Assembly: GCA_041743835.1 (NCBI GenBank)
Contig: JBGTLW010000128.1
Span: forward strand, 1-28,790
Length of the DNA stretch: 28,790 bases
Direction of reading: 5' to 3'
Origin: JBGTLW01 sp041743835
GTDB taxonomy: Bacteria; Planctomycetota; Phycisphaerae; Phycisphaerales; Phycisphaeraceae
Part shown: positions 5,437 through 13,946 of the stretch, one piece after another
How the letters are laid out: every line of letters starts with the position of its first letter
How positions within the stretch are numbered: the stretch's first letter is position 1
Translations under genes and position numbers: made by a program
The notes under the pieces: model-generated
The model's input: only the letters and a program-made list of their open reading frames with translations
The model's database searches: none
What the model was told of the DNA's origin: nothing

Positions 5437-8232
5437 CTACATTTCCACTTTCTTCTTTCGTCGCCCCTGCTTGTTGCTTGTCTTGGCCGTAAGCGGTGCG
5501 GTGAGTTGTTCGTAGAGGGTGAAGAGGTGTTCGAATCTTCTTCGTTCGTCGGGGAAGGGTTGTTTTCTATAGCAGCGATCGACGGCTCGGTCGAGGGTGG
5601 CGTGGGCCTTGGCGAGGTCGGCGGGCATGGTTAAGGGGTCGTAGAGGTCGGCCAGCGTTGCATCTGGATGGTTCTTGCGGGCATCGAGTACGCCCTGCGC
5701 GGCCGACTCGACGGCCTGCTTCTGCTTGTCCGTCGGCTCGGGCCAGGGGAAGTTGTTGTAGACCAGCTTCGCGGAATAGCGATAACGCGATTCAAGCCGC
5801 CCGCAGACCTGCTTGACCCATGCCATGTGCATGGCCGAGTGAAGCACGCCGAAGTGGTACGGCGTGGCGTTAGGGATCAAAAAAACCAGGTCACTCGCTA
5901 AAATTGATGAGTCCATGAAGCCTATAGGTATGTAATCCCGCCTCTCCGAAGAAACTTTGGGTATCACGAGAAAATTACCCTTTGGCATATTCTCAACATG
6001 AAATCGTGTCGGTGTATTTGCGATATCATTCGTAGGCTTGCTCTTACTCTCCTTTCGGAGTTTGCGCACATTCTCGACGCGCTCCAGAGCATGAGGCAAT
6101 TTGCGCAGCTTGTCGGGTGGAACATCTCCCAACCACAAGCACCATCGCTCTATGCCTTGCAAAAACTCTTGAGAGCCGTACCAGCGTTTGAAAAACGGTT
6201 CAGCCTCGGGTTCAACCGCGATGAAGTTGGCCTTCTCTTCGAGGGTGAACAAGTAGTTCCCACCATCGATCGGTTTGTTACCAATGCCAATCCCAGGGAC
6301 TTTGCAGAGAGGTTTCGAACGAGTGCTGACCGCTTTATCCGCACCATCAGTCAAGTAAGGACTTACGTTCTGAACGACAGTCACACCCAACGGTTCGCCC
6401 TTTGGTCCATAGTCATAGATTCGCTTATCAAAAGTTGGCTCGCCGTGGCCGAAACCAACGATCACGACGTGAACGTGCGCTTTGCCGCGTGCTTCGGATG
6501 TCCAAGGGAACGTGCGGTGTCCGCCGTCAATCTTGATTCCTTGCCGAAACAGTTCGGGCCATATCACGCCGACTTGTTCGCCTTGCGTGATGGAGTTGGT
6601 TGAAACCAGCGCAGCCCGAGCGGTGTTGTTTGGTAAGTAGTCTGCCGTCTTCGCATACCACGCGGAAACATAGTCCAGTGTGCCGACGCCTTTGATACCG
6701 CCCCAGACATCCCGTACCTCTGCGCGCTGTTCCTTTGTCTGATACTTGCTGCCAATAAACGGCGGATTGCCCATGATGTAGCTGCATTTTTCCGGGGGCA
6801 GTACTTCTCGCCAATCGGTTTCAAGAGCATTTCCATGCACAATATGTGGGCTGTGGCGGAGGGGGAGCTTGACCACGAATTGACCAAACTTGGCCGAAAC
6901 CTTGATATTCATCTGGTGGTCGAGGATCCAAAGGGCGACCTCGGCGATGCGGGCGGGCCATTCTTCTATTTCAATGCCGTGCATCTGACTCACCTGCACC
7001 TTAAGTTCGTCAGCGAGATCGAAGCCAAGGCGCGTTTGCAGACCTTGCTGCGGGTAAAGTGCCTCCAAAACCTTGATTTCCAGTTCGCGCAATTCTCGGA
7101 AGGCGATCACCAGAAAGTTTCCGCACCCGCAAGCAGGGTCGAGGAATTTGAGCGAGGCGAGGCGTTCATGGAATCGGCGGAGTTCGGGCTTGCTGGTCTT
7201 GCGTGCTTTCTCGAAGTCTGCCGTGAGACTATCAAGGAATAGGCAGCGGATGAGCTTAAGGATGTCGCGTTCGGATGTGTAATGGGCTCCGATCTGTCGG
7301 CGTTCGCGGGCGTCCATGATGGACTGGAACAGAGAACCGAATATTGCGGGGCTGATCGTGTTCCACTGGAAGCCGCAGCACTTGAGCAGGGCTTCCCGCA
7401 TCGTGCAATCAAACGCGGTGATGTTCAATTGTTCTGCGAAGAGGTCGCCGTTGACGTAAGGAAAGATGGCAAGATCATCGTTGAGATTCGCTGGACGCTT
7501 TTCCTTAGGGGTATTAAGGACTTGGAACAGGTGGGCGAGTTGGGCGCCGAGGTTAGACCCATCTTTGGCGGTGTGGTTTCCAATGAAAGCTGTAAAGATG
7601 CCAGGATCGAATGCTTCGGTATCCTCGGCGAATAGGCAAAACAGCACGCGGACCATGAAGCGCTGGAGGTCATGCCCGGTGTAACCGCCGTCTTCGAGGC
7701 TGTCGTGAAGCTTAGCCAGCAGTTCGGCCGCCTTGATGTTGGCCGGGTCTTCGGGGTCTAGCTTTTGGGTCTCGTAGCCCGCGATAAAGCCGAACAGTTG
7801 CATGTACTGGTGCAGTTCGGCTATTGGGAAGCGAAAGCTCGCGTCCTGGGGGTCGTCGGCATCAAGATCGTGGATCGCCATGAACTCGAAGTCAGAGACG
7901 ATGATGTATTGGGGCACTTCGGAATCGCGGCCTTCGTTGACCAACTCGGTGATATAGCCCACGGCCTGCGTGTGGGCCTTGGCGAGGTCCTCGCCGCGGG
8001 ACTTGTGTTCGGCGATCATCTTGCTGGCCCAGAACACGTCGATGCGGTGCGCGCTGCCGGATACGCTTTTCACCGCCTGCTCGAAATTTGCGACGACCCG
8101 GCGTTCGCGTCCGAAGACTTCAAAAAACTGATTCCAGAAGGTCTGGGCCTCGGCGTTTTCTTTGGAGGCGTCCGCCCAGTCGCGGGAGAAGGTGATGGCC
8201 CGTTGGCGGATTTCGTTCCATGAAAGCGGCAT
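5437..8232 (-). CDS. MmeI-family (type IIG/IIL) restriction enzyme-methyltransferase
   Basis: A 931-residue single-chain enzyme that would cut and methylate DNA. The N-terminal nuclease domain shows D65...E75-H76-K77 within IDVFWASKMIAEHKSRG, the D-ExK core of the MmeI group. A helical spacer follows, with AHYTSE at about 316-321 (motif X). The gamma-type adenine methyltransferase has FLDPACGCGNF (motif I, 363-373) and NPPF (motif IV, 489-492). The target-recognition region starts near 630 (KVPGIGIGNKPIDGGNY) and a C-terminal domain follows (YRKQPFPDERRRFEHLF, then a basic tail GRRKKKVEM). All motifs are intact, so both activities are likely. The ATG at 8232 begins MPLSWNEIRQRA, as in relatives. 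No separate specificity or methylase subunit is needed or present. It is co-transcribed with the downstream RloC-like gene. Confidence 0.93.
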   Translation of the reverse strand: MPLSWNEIRQRAITFSRDWADASKENAEAQTFWNQFFEVFGRERRVVANFEQAVKSVSGSAHRIDVFWASKMIAEHKSRGEDLAKAHTQAVGYITELVNEGRDSEVPQYIIVSDFEFMAIHDLDADDPQDASFRFPIAELHQYMQLFGFIAGYETQKLDPEDPANIKAAELLAKLHDSLEDGGYTGHDLQRFMVRVLFCLFAEDTEAFDPGIFTAFIGNHTAKDGSNLGAQLAHLFQVLNTPKEKRPANLNDDLAIFPYVNGDLFAEQLNITAFDCTMREALLKCCGFQWNTISPAIFGSLFQSIMDARERRQIGAHYTSERDILKLIRCLFLDSLTADFEKARKTSKPELRRFHERLASLKFLDPACGCGNFLVIAFRELRELEIKVLEALYPQQGLQTRLGFDLADELKVQVSQMHGIEIEEWPARIAEVALWILDHQMNIKVSAKFGQFVVKLPLRHSPHIVHGNALETDWREVLPPEKCSYIMGNPPFIGSKYQTKEQRAEVRDVWGGIKGVGTLDYVSAWYAKTADYLPNNTARAALVSTNSITQGEQVGVIWPELFRQGIKIDGGHRTFPWTSEARGKAHVHVVIVGFGHGEPTFDKRIYDYGPKGEPLGVTVVQNVSPYLTDGADKAVSTRSKPLCKVPGIGIGNKPIDGGNYLFTLEEKANFIAVEPEAEPFFKRWYGSQEFLQGIERWCLWLGDVPPDKLRKLPHALERVENVRKLRKESKSKPTNDIANTPTRFHVENMPKGNFLVIPKVSSERRDYIPIGFMDSSILASDLVFLIPNATPYHFGVLHSAMHMAWVKQVCGRLESRYRYSAKLVYNNFPWPEPTDKQKQAVESAAQGVLDARKNHPDATLADLYDPLTMPADLAKAHATLDRAVDRCYRKQPFPDERRRFEHLFTLYEQLTAPLTAKTSNKQGRRKKKVEM

Positions 8233-8353
8233 GAAGGGTTACCCCCGGCGTTGATGGCTGACAGGGCTTGGCCGATGCGGATAAGTGTTGCGGGAAGTTC
8301 CCTCGGCGGTAGGTCCGTTCATCAGGGTAGTTTAGCGATTCTGTGATGGCCCC

Positions 8354-8359
8354 ATTATA
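8354..8359 (-). promoter_or_regulatory. Possible -10 box for the restriction gene
   Basis: The minus strand carries a perfect TATAAT about 120 bp before the ATG at 8232. No good -35 is visible at 16-18 bp, so the call rests on the hexamer alone in otherwise GC-rich sequence. Confidence 0.3.
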
Positions 8360-8463
8360 TTAGCACCGGTTCGCGGCCGACGTTATTCGGGATTGGCGAT
8401 GGGGGATTCGCTGGGCTGGGGGGGTTGTCGTAGTATGTGATGGGTGGGGTTGGGGGGTGGGAC

Positions 8464-8558
8464 TAGGAGCTAGGCGCTAGGCGTTTGGCGCTTGGGGTTG
8501 GGTGGGAGAGGGAGGGGCTGGGAGCTAGGGGCTAGGCGCTGGGCGTTTGGCGCTGGGG
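8464..8558 (+). repeat. Two tandem CTAGGCGCTAGG-type repeats
   Basis: Copies at 8464-8500 (CTAGGAGCTAGGCGCTAGGC then GTTTGGCGCTTGGGG) and 8522-8558 (GAGCTAGGGGCTAGGCGCTG then GGCGTTTGGCGCTGGGG) are separated by about 20 bp of G-rich spacer. The same unit occurs on the opposite strand at 2151-2200. Confidence 0.75.
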
Positions 8559-8579
8559 GGTGGGGGGTGAGGGGTGGGG
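8555..8579 (+). promoter_or_regulatory. G-quadruplex-capable G-run cluster over a ribosome-binding region
   Basis: Four consecutive G-runs of 6, 6, 4 and 4 bases, separated by T, TGA and T, end directly at the ATG at 8580. The runs include the only purine-rich sequence that could act as Shine-Dalgarno for the glycosyltransferase. Folding in RNA or DNA could therefore affect its translation; this is inference from the pattern. Confidence 0.5.
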
Positions 8580-9878
8580 ATGGAGTTTATGGCTGATACT
8601 TTGGACCATCCCGCGTTTTCTTGTGTGGTGGTGGCGCCGACGTACAACAATGGGCCGACGCTGCGGGCGGTGTTGGAGGGGGTGGGGGCGGCTGGGTTGC
8701 CGGCGTGTGTGGTGGATGATGGGTCCACGGACCAGACGGCGGGCATCCTGGAGGGCTGGCGGGCGGAAGACCCCGCGACACGGAGGGTGGTGACGCAGGC
8801 GCAGAACCGTGGCAAGGCGGCGGCGATGCTACGCGGGTTTGCGGCGGCGCGGGGGGCGGGGTACAGCCATGCGCTGACGATCGACACGGACGGGCAGCTC
8901 GACCCGGCCGAGGCCCCGGCGCTGGTTGCTGCGGCTCGGGATCAGCCGCGCCGGCTGGTGTTGGGGCACCGGGATGATGCGGCGGCGGACTATCCGGGGC
9001 GGAGCAGGTTTGGCAGGCGGCTGTCGAACCTCGCGGTGCTGCTGGAGACGGGTCGGCATGTGCGGGACAGTCAGTGTGGGTTTCGGGTGTATCCGTTGGG
9101 GTTGGTGTCGGTGGTGCGCTGCCGGGCTGGGCGGTATGCGTATGAGACGGAGGTGATCACGCGGAGCTTGTGGGCGGGGGCGGATGTGGTGGAGGTGCTG
9201 GTGACTTGCCGGTATGAGGTGGCGGGCGGGCGGGTGAGCCATTACCGGCTTGGCCGCGATTCGCTGCAAGGGTTGCTGCTTCATGCTCGGCTGATCGGTC
9301 GGACGCTGATGCCGCTGCCTCATGCTAGGGTGTGGGCGGATGGGTTGGGTTTGGCAGAGGGGGACGCGGGGGCGCGGCCGATGTGGCGGCGTGGGTTGCA
9401 CTGGTTGAACCCTTTCGCGGCTTGGCGTGGTCTGCGTCGGGGGAAGTATCGGCGGGAGGAGTTGGCGGTGGGTTTGTCGATCGGCGTGTTTGTGGCGAAC
9501 CTGCCGATTTATGGGCTGCACACGGTGAGTTGTTTGTATGTGGCTGGGAGGCTGCACCTGAATCCGCATCTGGTGGTGATCGGGTCTTCGGTCGCGACGC
9601 CCCCGCTTGGGCCGGTGCTGATTGCGGCGGCGATCATGACGGGGCACTTTATGTTGCATGGGCGGTGGCACGATCCGGGGTGGTCGGATTGGTCGCAGTG
9701 GAGCAAGCCGGCCACGTATGGGCATCTGTTTCTGGAGTGGTGTGTCGGGTCGCTTGTGGTGGGCGCGTTGATGGCGCTCTTGACGCTTGTGGGGTCGTAC
9801 AGCGCGTTTGGTTGGTTGACGCGGCGGCGGTTGATCGCTGCGGCTCGGCTGAGGGATCAGGGCGGGGGCGGTGCGTAG
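8580..9878 (+). CDS. Family 2 glycosyltransferase fused to DUF2062 membrane domain
   Basis: The N-terminal ~230 residues are a GT-A fold: VVVAPTYNN, DDGST at 46-50, NRGKAAAM, DTDGQ at 102-106 (metal-binding DxD-like) and QCGFR at 165-169. These are typical of dolichol-phosphate-mannose-synthase-like enzymes that move a sugar from a nucleotide donor to a lipid carrier. The C-terminal ~140 residues match DUF2062, with ELAVGLSIGVFVANLPIYGLHT, PPLGPVL and two or three hydrophobic segments, placing it in the inner membrane. I choose ATG 8580; GTG 8574 and ATG 8589 are alternatives. It is the only plus-strand gene of this region and its last 22 bp overlap the 3' end of the deacetylase gene. Acyltransferase/glycosyltransferase genes are common in aryl-polyene clusters, so it may decorate the same product, but this is inferred from position. 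Confidence 0.88.
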   Translation: MEFMADTLDHPAFSCVVVAPTYNNGPTLRAVLEGVGAAGLPACVVDDGSTDQTAGILEGWRAEDPATRRVVTQAQNRGKAAAMLRGFAAARGAGYSHALTIDTDGQLDPAEAPALVAAARDQPRRLVLGHRDDAAADYPGRSRFGRRLSNLAVLLETGRHVRDSQCGFRVYPLGLVSVVRCRAGRYAYETEVITRSLWAGADVVEVLVTCRYEVAGGRVSHYRLGRDSLQGLLLHARLIGRTLMPLPHARVWADGLGLAEGDAGARPMWRRGLHWLNPFAAWRGLRRGKYRREELAVGLSIGVFVANLPIYGLHTVSCLYVAGRLHLNPHLVVIGSSVATPPLGPVLIAAAIMTGHFMLHGRWHDPGWSDWSQWSKPATYGHLFLEWCVGSLVVGALMALLTLVGSYSAFGWLTRRRLIAAARLRDQGGGGA

Positions 9879-10600
9879 CCGGGCATGTTGAGCACGCGGT
9901 CGAGGCGATCGAGCTGGATGCCGCGAGTGCGGAGGGTGGCGATGATGTGGGGCAGGGCCTGGAGGGTGGCGGAGGCGTCGCGCGGGCGCGAGGGCTCGGG
10001 CCCGGCGTGGAGGGCGAGGACTTCGCCGCCGGTCATGGGGCGGGTGAGTCGGCGGGTGATGCGGGCGGGGGTTGTGGGTTGGCCATCCAAGGCGCGGTGG
10101 GACCAGGTGACGACGGTGAGGCCTAGTTGATTCGCGGCGGCGAACATGGGCGGGTGCTTGAAGCCCATGGGCGGGCGGAAGAACGCGGGGGACTGGCCGA
10201 TGCACGCGGCGATGGTTTGGTTGGTGCGGCGCAGTTGTTCGTGCCAGTAGCGCTGCCCGTGGAACAGGCCGGCGCGGTGGTGATGGAAGCTGTGGTTGGC
10301 GATGAGGTGGCCGGCGTCGTGTGCCTGGCGGCAGATCGTGGGGTTGCGTTCGACGAGCTTGCCCACCATGAAGAACGCGGCGGTGACACGGAGGTCGGCG
10401 AGCACATCCAACACGCGCGGCGTGTCCACGGCGTCGGGGCCGTCGTCAAAGGTGAGGGCGACGGTGGGCTTGTCGTGCGTTGGGCCGCGATGAACGACAG
10501 GGCCAAACAGGGCGCTGCGTGGCGCGAACAGGCCATAGGCGATGACCCCGGCGCCGGTGGCTGCGCCTGCTGCGAGGCCTGATAGCACCACGCCGATCAT
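9857..10600 (-). CDS. NodB-type polysaccharide deacetylase family protein
   Basis: A 247-residue protein starting at the ATG at 10600, whose ATGA overlaps the exporter stop; the longer upstream frame lies inside the exporter gene and is a shadow. The first ~25 residues (GVVLSGLAAGAATGAGVIAYG) form a membrane anchor or signal segment, so it acts at the periplasmic side. The NodB motifs are complete: TFDDGPD at 50-56, HSFHH at 103-107 as the zinc site with D53, FFRPPMG at 140-146 and LHAG at 197-200. The family removes N-acetyl (or O-acetyl) groups from sugars with a metal-activated water. As the last gene of the coupled operon, and next to a glycosyltransferase, it may act on a glycosylated lipid product; the substrate cannot be read from sequence. 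Confidence 0.88.
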   Translation of the reverse strand: MIGVVLSGLAAGAATGAGVIAYGLFAPRSALFGPVVHRGPTHDKPTVALTFDDGPDAVDTPRVLDVLADLRVTAAFFMVGKLVERNPTICRQAHDAGHLIANHSFHHHRAGLFHGQRYWHEQLRRTNQTIAACIGQSPAFFRPPMGFKHPPMFAAANQLGLTVVTWSHRALDGQPTTPARITRRLTRPMTGGEVLALHAGPEPSRPRDASATLQALPHIIATLRTRGIQLDRLDRVLNMPGYAPPPP

Positions 10601-13218
10601 GGCTGTCGTTCCTTGCCGGTGTTGGCTGGCGGATCGTCGGGGGTTGGATTGCTTAAGCTTGTTGGGTTGGGGTGCAGCGCGTATGCCAGGGGGACAAGCA
10701 GGAGGACGGTCGCGGCCCAGCAAGCGACCACGCCCACGGCGAGCACCTGGCCCATCGAGCGGATCGCGGGGGTGCTGGTGAGCATGAGTGAGCCGAAGGC
10801 GAGGAGGGTTGTGGCGCTGGTGATGGTGACGGCGTGACAACTCGCGGCCAACTCGCGCAGGAGCTCGGCCTTGGGGAGTCCGCGCTTGCGGCACGAGCGC
10901 GCGGTGCCGATGGTGAACACACCATCATCCACGCCAAGCCCCACGAGCAGCGGGATCGACACGAGGTTGACCATGTTCAGCCGGACATCCACGAGCTTCA
11001 TCCATGCCAGCAACAGCAGCATACCCACGACCAGCGGGACCAAAGCCATGGCTGTGTCACGGAGGCTTCGGAAGCCGAGCAGGAGCAGCAGGCCGACGAA
11101 CGCTGCCGCGATGGGCGCGAGTTGCGCGAGGTCGCCCGCGACCGCCCCTCCGACATCGTGCCCCACGACGCTCATGCCTGTGAGTGTGACGCCGGGCAAG
11201 TCATTGAGCGCGAGGCGCAGGGTGTTGACCGTGTCTGCGCGGCCTTGCGAGGTGGTCATGGCCTCGCGCAGGAATAGCACCGTGATGGCACGCGAGTTTG
11301 TGCCGGTGTTCGCTTCTGCGTGTGGCAACAAGGCCCCGGCCAAGTCGGGGAACTGTCGCAGCGCTTCCATGCCTGGTGCATCGCCGGGTCGCACCAGGTC
11401 GCGCAGGTATTCTCTGTAAGCAGTAAATGCCTCGGGGGAGAATGCGCTGTCCGCGACGGCGGCGCCGAAGTCCCGGACGACGCGATCGGGGTCGATCTGT
11501 TGAGCTGACAGCAGACTTGCTGCGTGCGTGAGGGGGTCGGGCAAGAGCGAGTGCAGCCCCGCGGAGGACGCCACGGCACGCTGCGCGGCTGGGCTATCCA
11601 TCAGGCGACGGCTGGTCTGGTGCGCAAGCGCGACCAGGTCGCTGTCTGAGTCGGCCTCCAGGAGGAGGAGCAGCGCGTCGCCGTGGTTTGGGAAGTCGCG
11701 TGTCACCTGTTCCTGCAACGCGAGGGGCGCGTTGGGCTTCGGGTGCATCACCGCGAGGTCGTCATTGAATCGGACCACCCCGCCCGGCAGGGCAAGCAGC
11801 GCAGCCGCCGCCAAGGCCAGCGCCACCATGACGGGCACCCCAACCCGGCGCCAGCGGATCGCGCTGAGCAGGATGCCATCGAACCGCCAGCGAGTCTGCA
11901 AGGGGGAGCGGTCGGTTTGCCCGTCGCGTGATACGCCGGCTGCAAACACCAGGACAGCGGGCAGCAGGACAAAAGTCCCCACAAGCGATGCCATCAGTCC
12001 CACCACACCGATCACCGAGAAGTGTCTCAGCGCGGGGACATCCGACAGCGCGACCACCGCGAACGCGGCCACCGATGTCAGGCAGGCCATGACAAGCGTC
12101 AACCCAAGCGTGCCCGCCACATGCGACGCCACGGTGCGGCCGTGACGATCGGCTGCGGCGTGGTAATGCGACATGTAGTGGATCGCGTAATCCAAACCCA
12201 GCCCGGCAAGGATCGCGCCGATCACTGCTGTAGGCGGCGACAAGGGCCAACCCAGCCACGCGATCACCGCAAACCCTGTGGTCACCCCCACCGCGACCGG
12301 TGCGAAAGCAATGGGAAACGCCCAGAGCCAGCGGTACGTCAACAGGAACAGGCATTGCAGCATGATCAGGCTGCCGGTGATGCTGCGGATCATGTCGCTG
12401 CGGATGGAGCGCTCGGCCGTGTTCGCGATCGCGTAAGCACCGGTGTAACCCACGGACAGACCGCCGGGTTCAGCGCGCGTGGAGGCTGATCGCGTGGCCT
12501 GCATCAGGCGATGCACGAATGCCATGTCGCCGGCCGACTTGGCCCCGCCGATCTGGATCAGCAGGCTCCGCCCGTCTCGCGAGAGGAACAGGCCTTCGGT
12601 GGCGTCTGATGCTGCGGCCGCGAGCTCTTGCGTAAACCGGGATTGCACAAGCTCCCGTAACTGGAGCGGATCGTAAAGGAAGGACTGCATCATCACCCCG
12701 GCCGCGCCCGGCGTGGCCGCGGCCCGCTCCGCGCGCTGCAAGGCGGTCGTGATGGCCTCGGGCTCCAGCCGCGCTTGCAGGTCCGCCCTCCCGCGCTCAT
12801 CCAGGTACAGCCAGAGGTGCGGCAACGCGACATCACGGAAGAAGCGTTCTGCCTCGGGGGTCGAGCGATACGCGATGGACGTCACGTTGCCCGCAAACCA
12901 TTTATCGGCTGCTATTTCTGACTCGAACCGCTGAGCGTATGCCACTAATCGCTCACGATCGTCGGGGGCATCGGGCGGCAAAGTCACCACCAGCCAGAGG
13001 CTATCTGCTGCGGGAAACTGGCTGGAGATCACCGCGAGCGCCCGCGCGCTGGGCTGGTTCTCGGGGAACATGGCTGCGAGCGAGCCATCCGACGAGAGGC
13101 GTGTGATGGATGCGATGGCGATCAGGAAGAAGGCGGCGGTCAAACACAACGCGAGACGCGGCCGCCGCGCCGGCCAACCAAACCAGTGAGATGCGTCGTG
13201 CACGCTAGGGTCGTTCAT
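10597..13218 (-). CDS. MMPL/RND-type lipid exporter
   Basis: An 873-residue inner-membrane transporter with internal duplication. A first transmembrane helix (about 25-42) is followed by a periplasmic domain of ~230 residues, then five helices containing GLGLDYAIHYMSHYH. A second periplasmic domain and helix group contains GLGVDDGVFTIG. The acidic residues in GLGLDY and GLGVDD are in the position of the proton-relay residues of RND/MMPL pumps. Such 'predicted exporters' are a regular member of aryl-polyene, flexirubin and xanthomonadin clusters, where they are thought to pass the lipid-linked pigment toward the outer membrane. ATGA overlaps link it to the lipoprotein gene before it and the deacetylase after it. 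Family sure; cargo inferred from context. Confidence 0.92.
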   Translation of the reverse strand: MNDPSVHDASHWFGWPARRPRLALCLTAAFFLIAIASITRLSSDGSLAAMFPENQPSARALAVISSQFPAADSLWLVVTLPPDAPDDRERLVAYAQRFESEIAADKWFAGNVTSIAYRSTPEAERFFRDVALPHLWLYLDERGRADLQARLEPEAITTALQRAERAAATPGAAGVMMQSFLYDPLQLRELVQSRFTQELAAAASDATEGLFLSRDGRSLLIQIGGAKSAGDMAFVHRLMQATRSASTRAEPGGLSVGYTGAYAIANTAERSIRSDMIRSITGSLIMLQCLFLLTYRWLWAFPIAFAPVAVGVTTGFAVIAWLGWPLSPPTAVIGAILAGLGLDYAIHYMSHYHAAADRHGRTVASHVAGTLGLTLVMACLTSVAAFAVVALSDVPALRHFSVIGVVGLMASLVGTFVLLPAVLVFAAGVSRDGQTDRSPLQTRWRFDGILLSAIRWRRVGVPVMVALALAAAALLALPGGVVRFNDDLAVMHPKPNAPLALQEQVTRDFPNHGDALLLLLEADSDSDLVALAHQTSRRLMDSPAAQRAVASSAGLHSLLPDPLTHAASLLSAQQIDPDRVVRDFGAAVADSAFSPEAFTAYREYLRDLVRPGDAPGMEALRQFPDLAGALLPHAEANTGTNSRAITVLFLREAMTTSQGRADTVNTLRLALNDLPGVTLTGMSVVGHDVGGAVAGDLAQLAPIAAAFVGLLLLLGFRSLRDTAMALVPLVVGMLLLLAWMKLVDVRLNMVNLVSIPLLVGLGVDDGVFTIGTARSCRKRGLPKAELLRELAASCHAVTITSATTLLAFGSLMLTSTPAIRSMGQVLAVGVVACWAATVLLLVPLAYALHPNPTSLSNPTPDDPPANTGKERQP

Positions 13219-13946
13219 GGCCGCCTCTCGGCGCGGGACGGTGGCTTGAACGCTCCTGTGGCTGTGGGCTCATTCAAAGCCACATGCGACCAGGCTATCC
13301 GCACGGTGCCCTCATCCGACTCGGCGGTGATGCGCATCGGCCAGGGCACTTCCCCGATCATCCGATACCGCTCCAGCCGCAACGTCAGCCGCACCCGCTG
13401 CGCCTCATCCAGCAACACGTAACGCACGGGCACCAGCGTGGAGCGATCGATTGTGGCCTGCAGCGTCATCGGCACGTCATCAAAATGTAGCGGGTAGGTT
13501 AAGTCTAGGGCCGTGCCATCTATCGCGTCACTCGGGGTATCGTGAAACACCTGTCCCCGCATCAGCCGCCAGACTGCCATCAAGTGGTCGGGCGACAACT
13601 CGTCGGCGTCCACGGCCTGCCGCTGCATCCTGCTGCTCTGCCACAGCCACAGGCCATCCTCGTTACGCGTCAAGTCGAACACCGCCTGATTCAGCTTCCA
13701 CGTGCGGATGCGCATGCGTTGATCGCCTTCCGAGACCAGCACCGCGTCGAGGGTCACCCGTTGGCCCCGCGAGTCGGTAAGCGTGAGCCGGCCCTCGGCA
13801 GCGACAGTTTCGACCGCATCGGCGCGTTCGCGCAGGGTCTGGATCGATTGAGCAAATGGAACGGGGCCGACGCGTGGCAGTGACGGCGCGCAACCCAGCA
13901 AGCCCATCACGACACAAGCCAGCACCAGTGGGCCGCTACACCTCAT
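13215..13946 (-). CDS. Lipoprotein of LolA/LolB-like fold
   Basis: A 243-residue protein with a lipoprotein signal peptide: basic start MRC, hydrophobic LVLACVVMG and lipobox LLGC with the modified Cys at 19. Ala at +2 predicts outer-membrane sorting. The mature part alternates beta strands (VAAEGRLTLTDSRGQRVTLD, MRIRTWKLNQAVFDLT, GLWLWQS, ADELSPDHLMAVWRLM, PMRITAE), which fits the half-barrel of LolB/LolA-type lipid-binding proteins or the small lipoproteins found in aryl-polyene clusters. It overlaps the ligase stop and exporter start by ATGA. The likely role is to receive the exported lipid at the outer membrane; this is inferred from fold and neighbours. Confidence 0.8.
   Translation of the reverse strand: MRCSGPLVLACVVMGLLGCAPSLPRVGPVPFAQSIQTLRERADAVETVAAEGRLTLTDSRGQRVTLDAVLVSEGDQRMRIRTWKLNQAVFDLTRNEDGLWLWQSSRMQRQAVDADELSPDHLMAVWRLMRGQVFHDTPSDAIDGTALDLTYPLHFDDVPMTLQATIDRSTLVPVRYVLLDEAQRVRLTLRLERYRMIGEVPWPMRITAESDEGTVRIAWSHVALNEPTATGAFKPPSRAERRP

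Larger units (their letters stand above)
8233..8579. other. Divergent gene-free gap between restriction gene and glycosyltransferase
   Basis: It holds the possible -10 box at 8354-8359, two tandem copies of the CTAGGCGCTAGG-type repeat and, at its right end, a G-run cluster next to the glycosyltransferase start. From about 8395 onward the plus strand is extremely G-rich. No coding sequence is apparent. Confidence 0.6.

Noticed and set aside
5535..5560. tRNA T-arm-like sequence (gttcgaatc)
   Set aside because: It lies inside the restriction gene and no acceptor or anticodon stem can be drawn around it.
8829..10205. 458-codon open frame on the minus strand
   Set aside because: It is antisense to the glycosyltransferase and rich in Arg, Pro and His, the typical shadow composition.
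10601..10894. N-terminal extension of the deacetylase
   Set aside because: It lies wholly within the exporter coding region, is Arg/Pro-rich, and the ATGA overlap at 10597-10600 gives the natural start.
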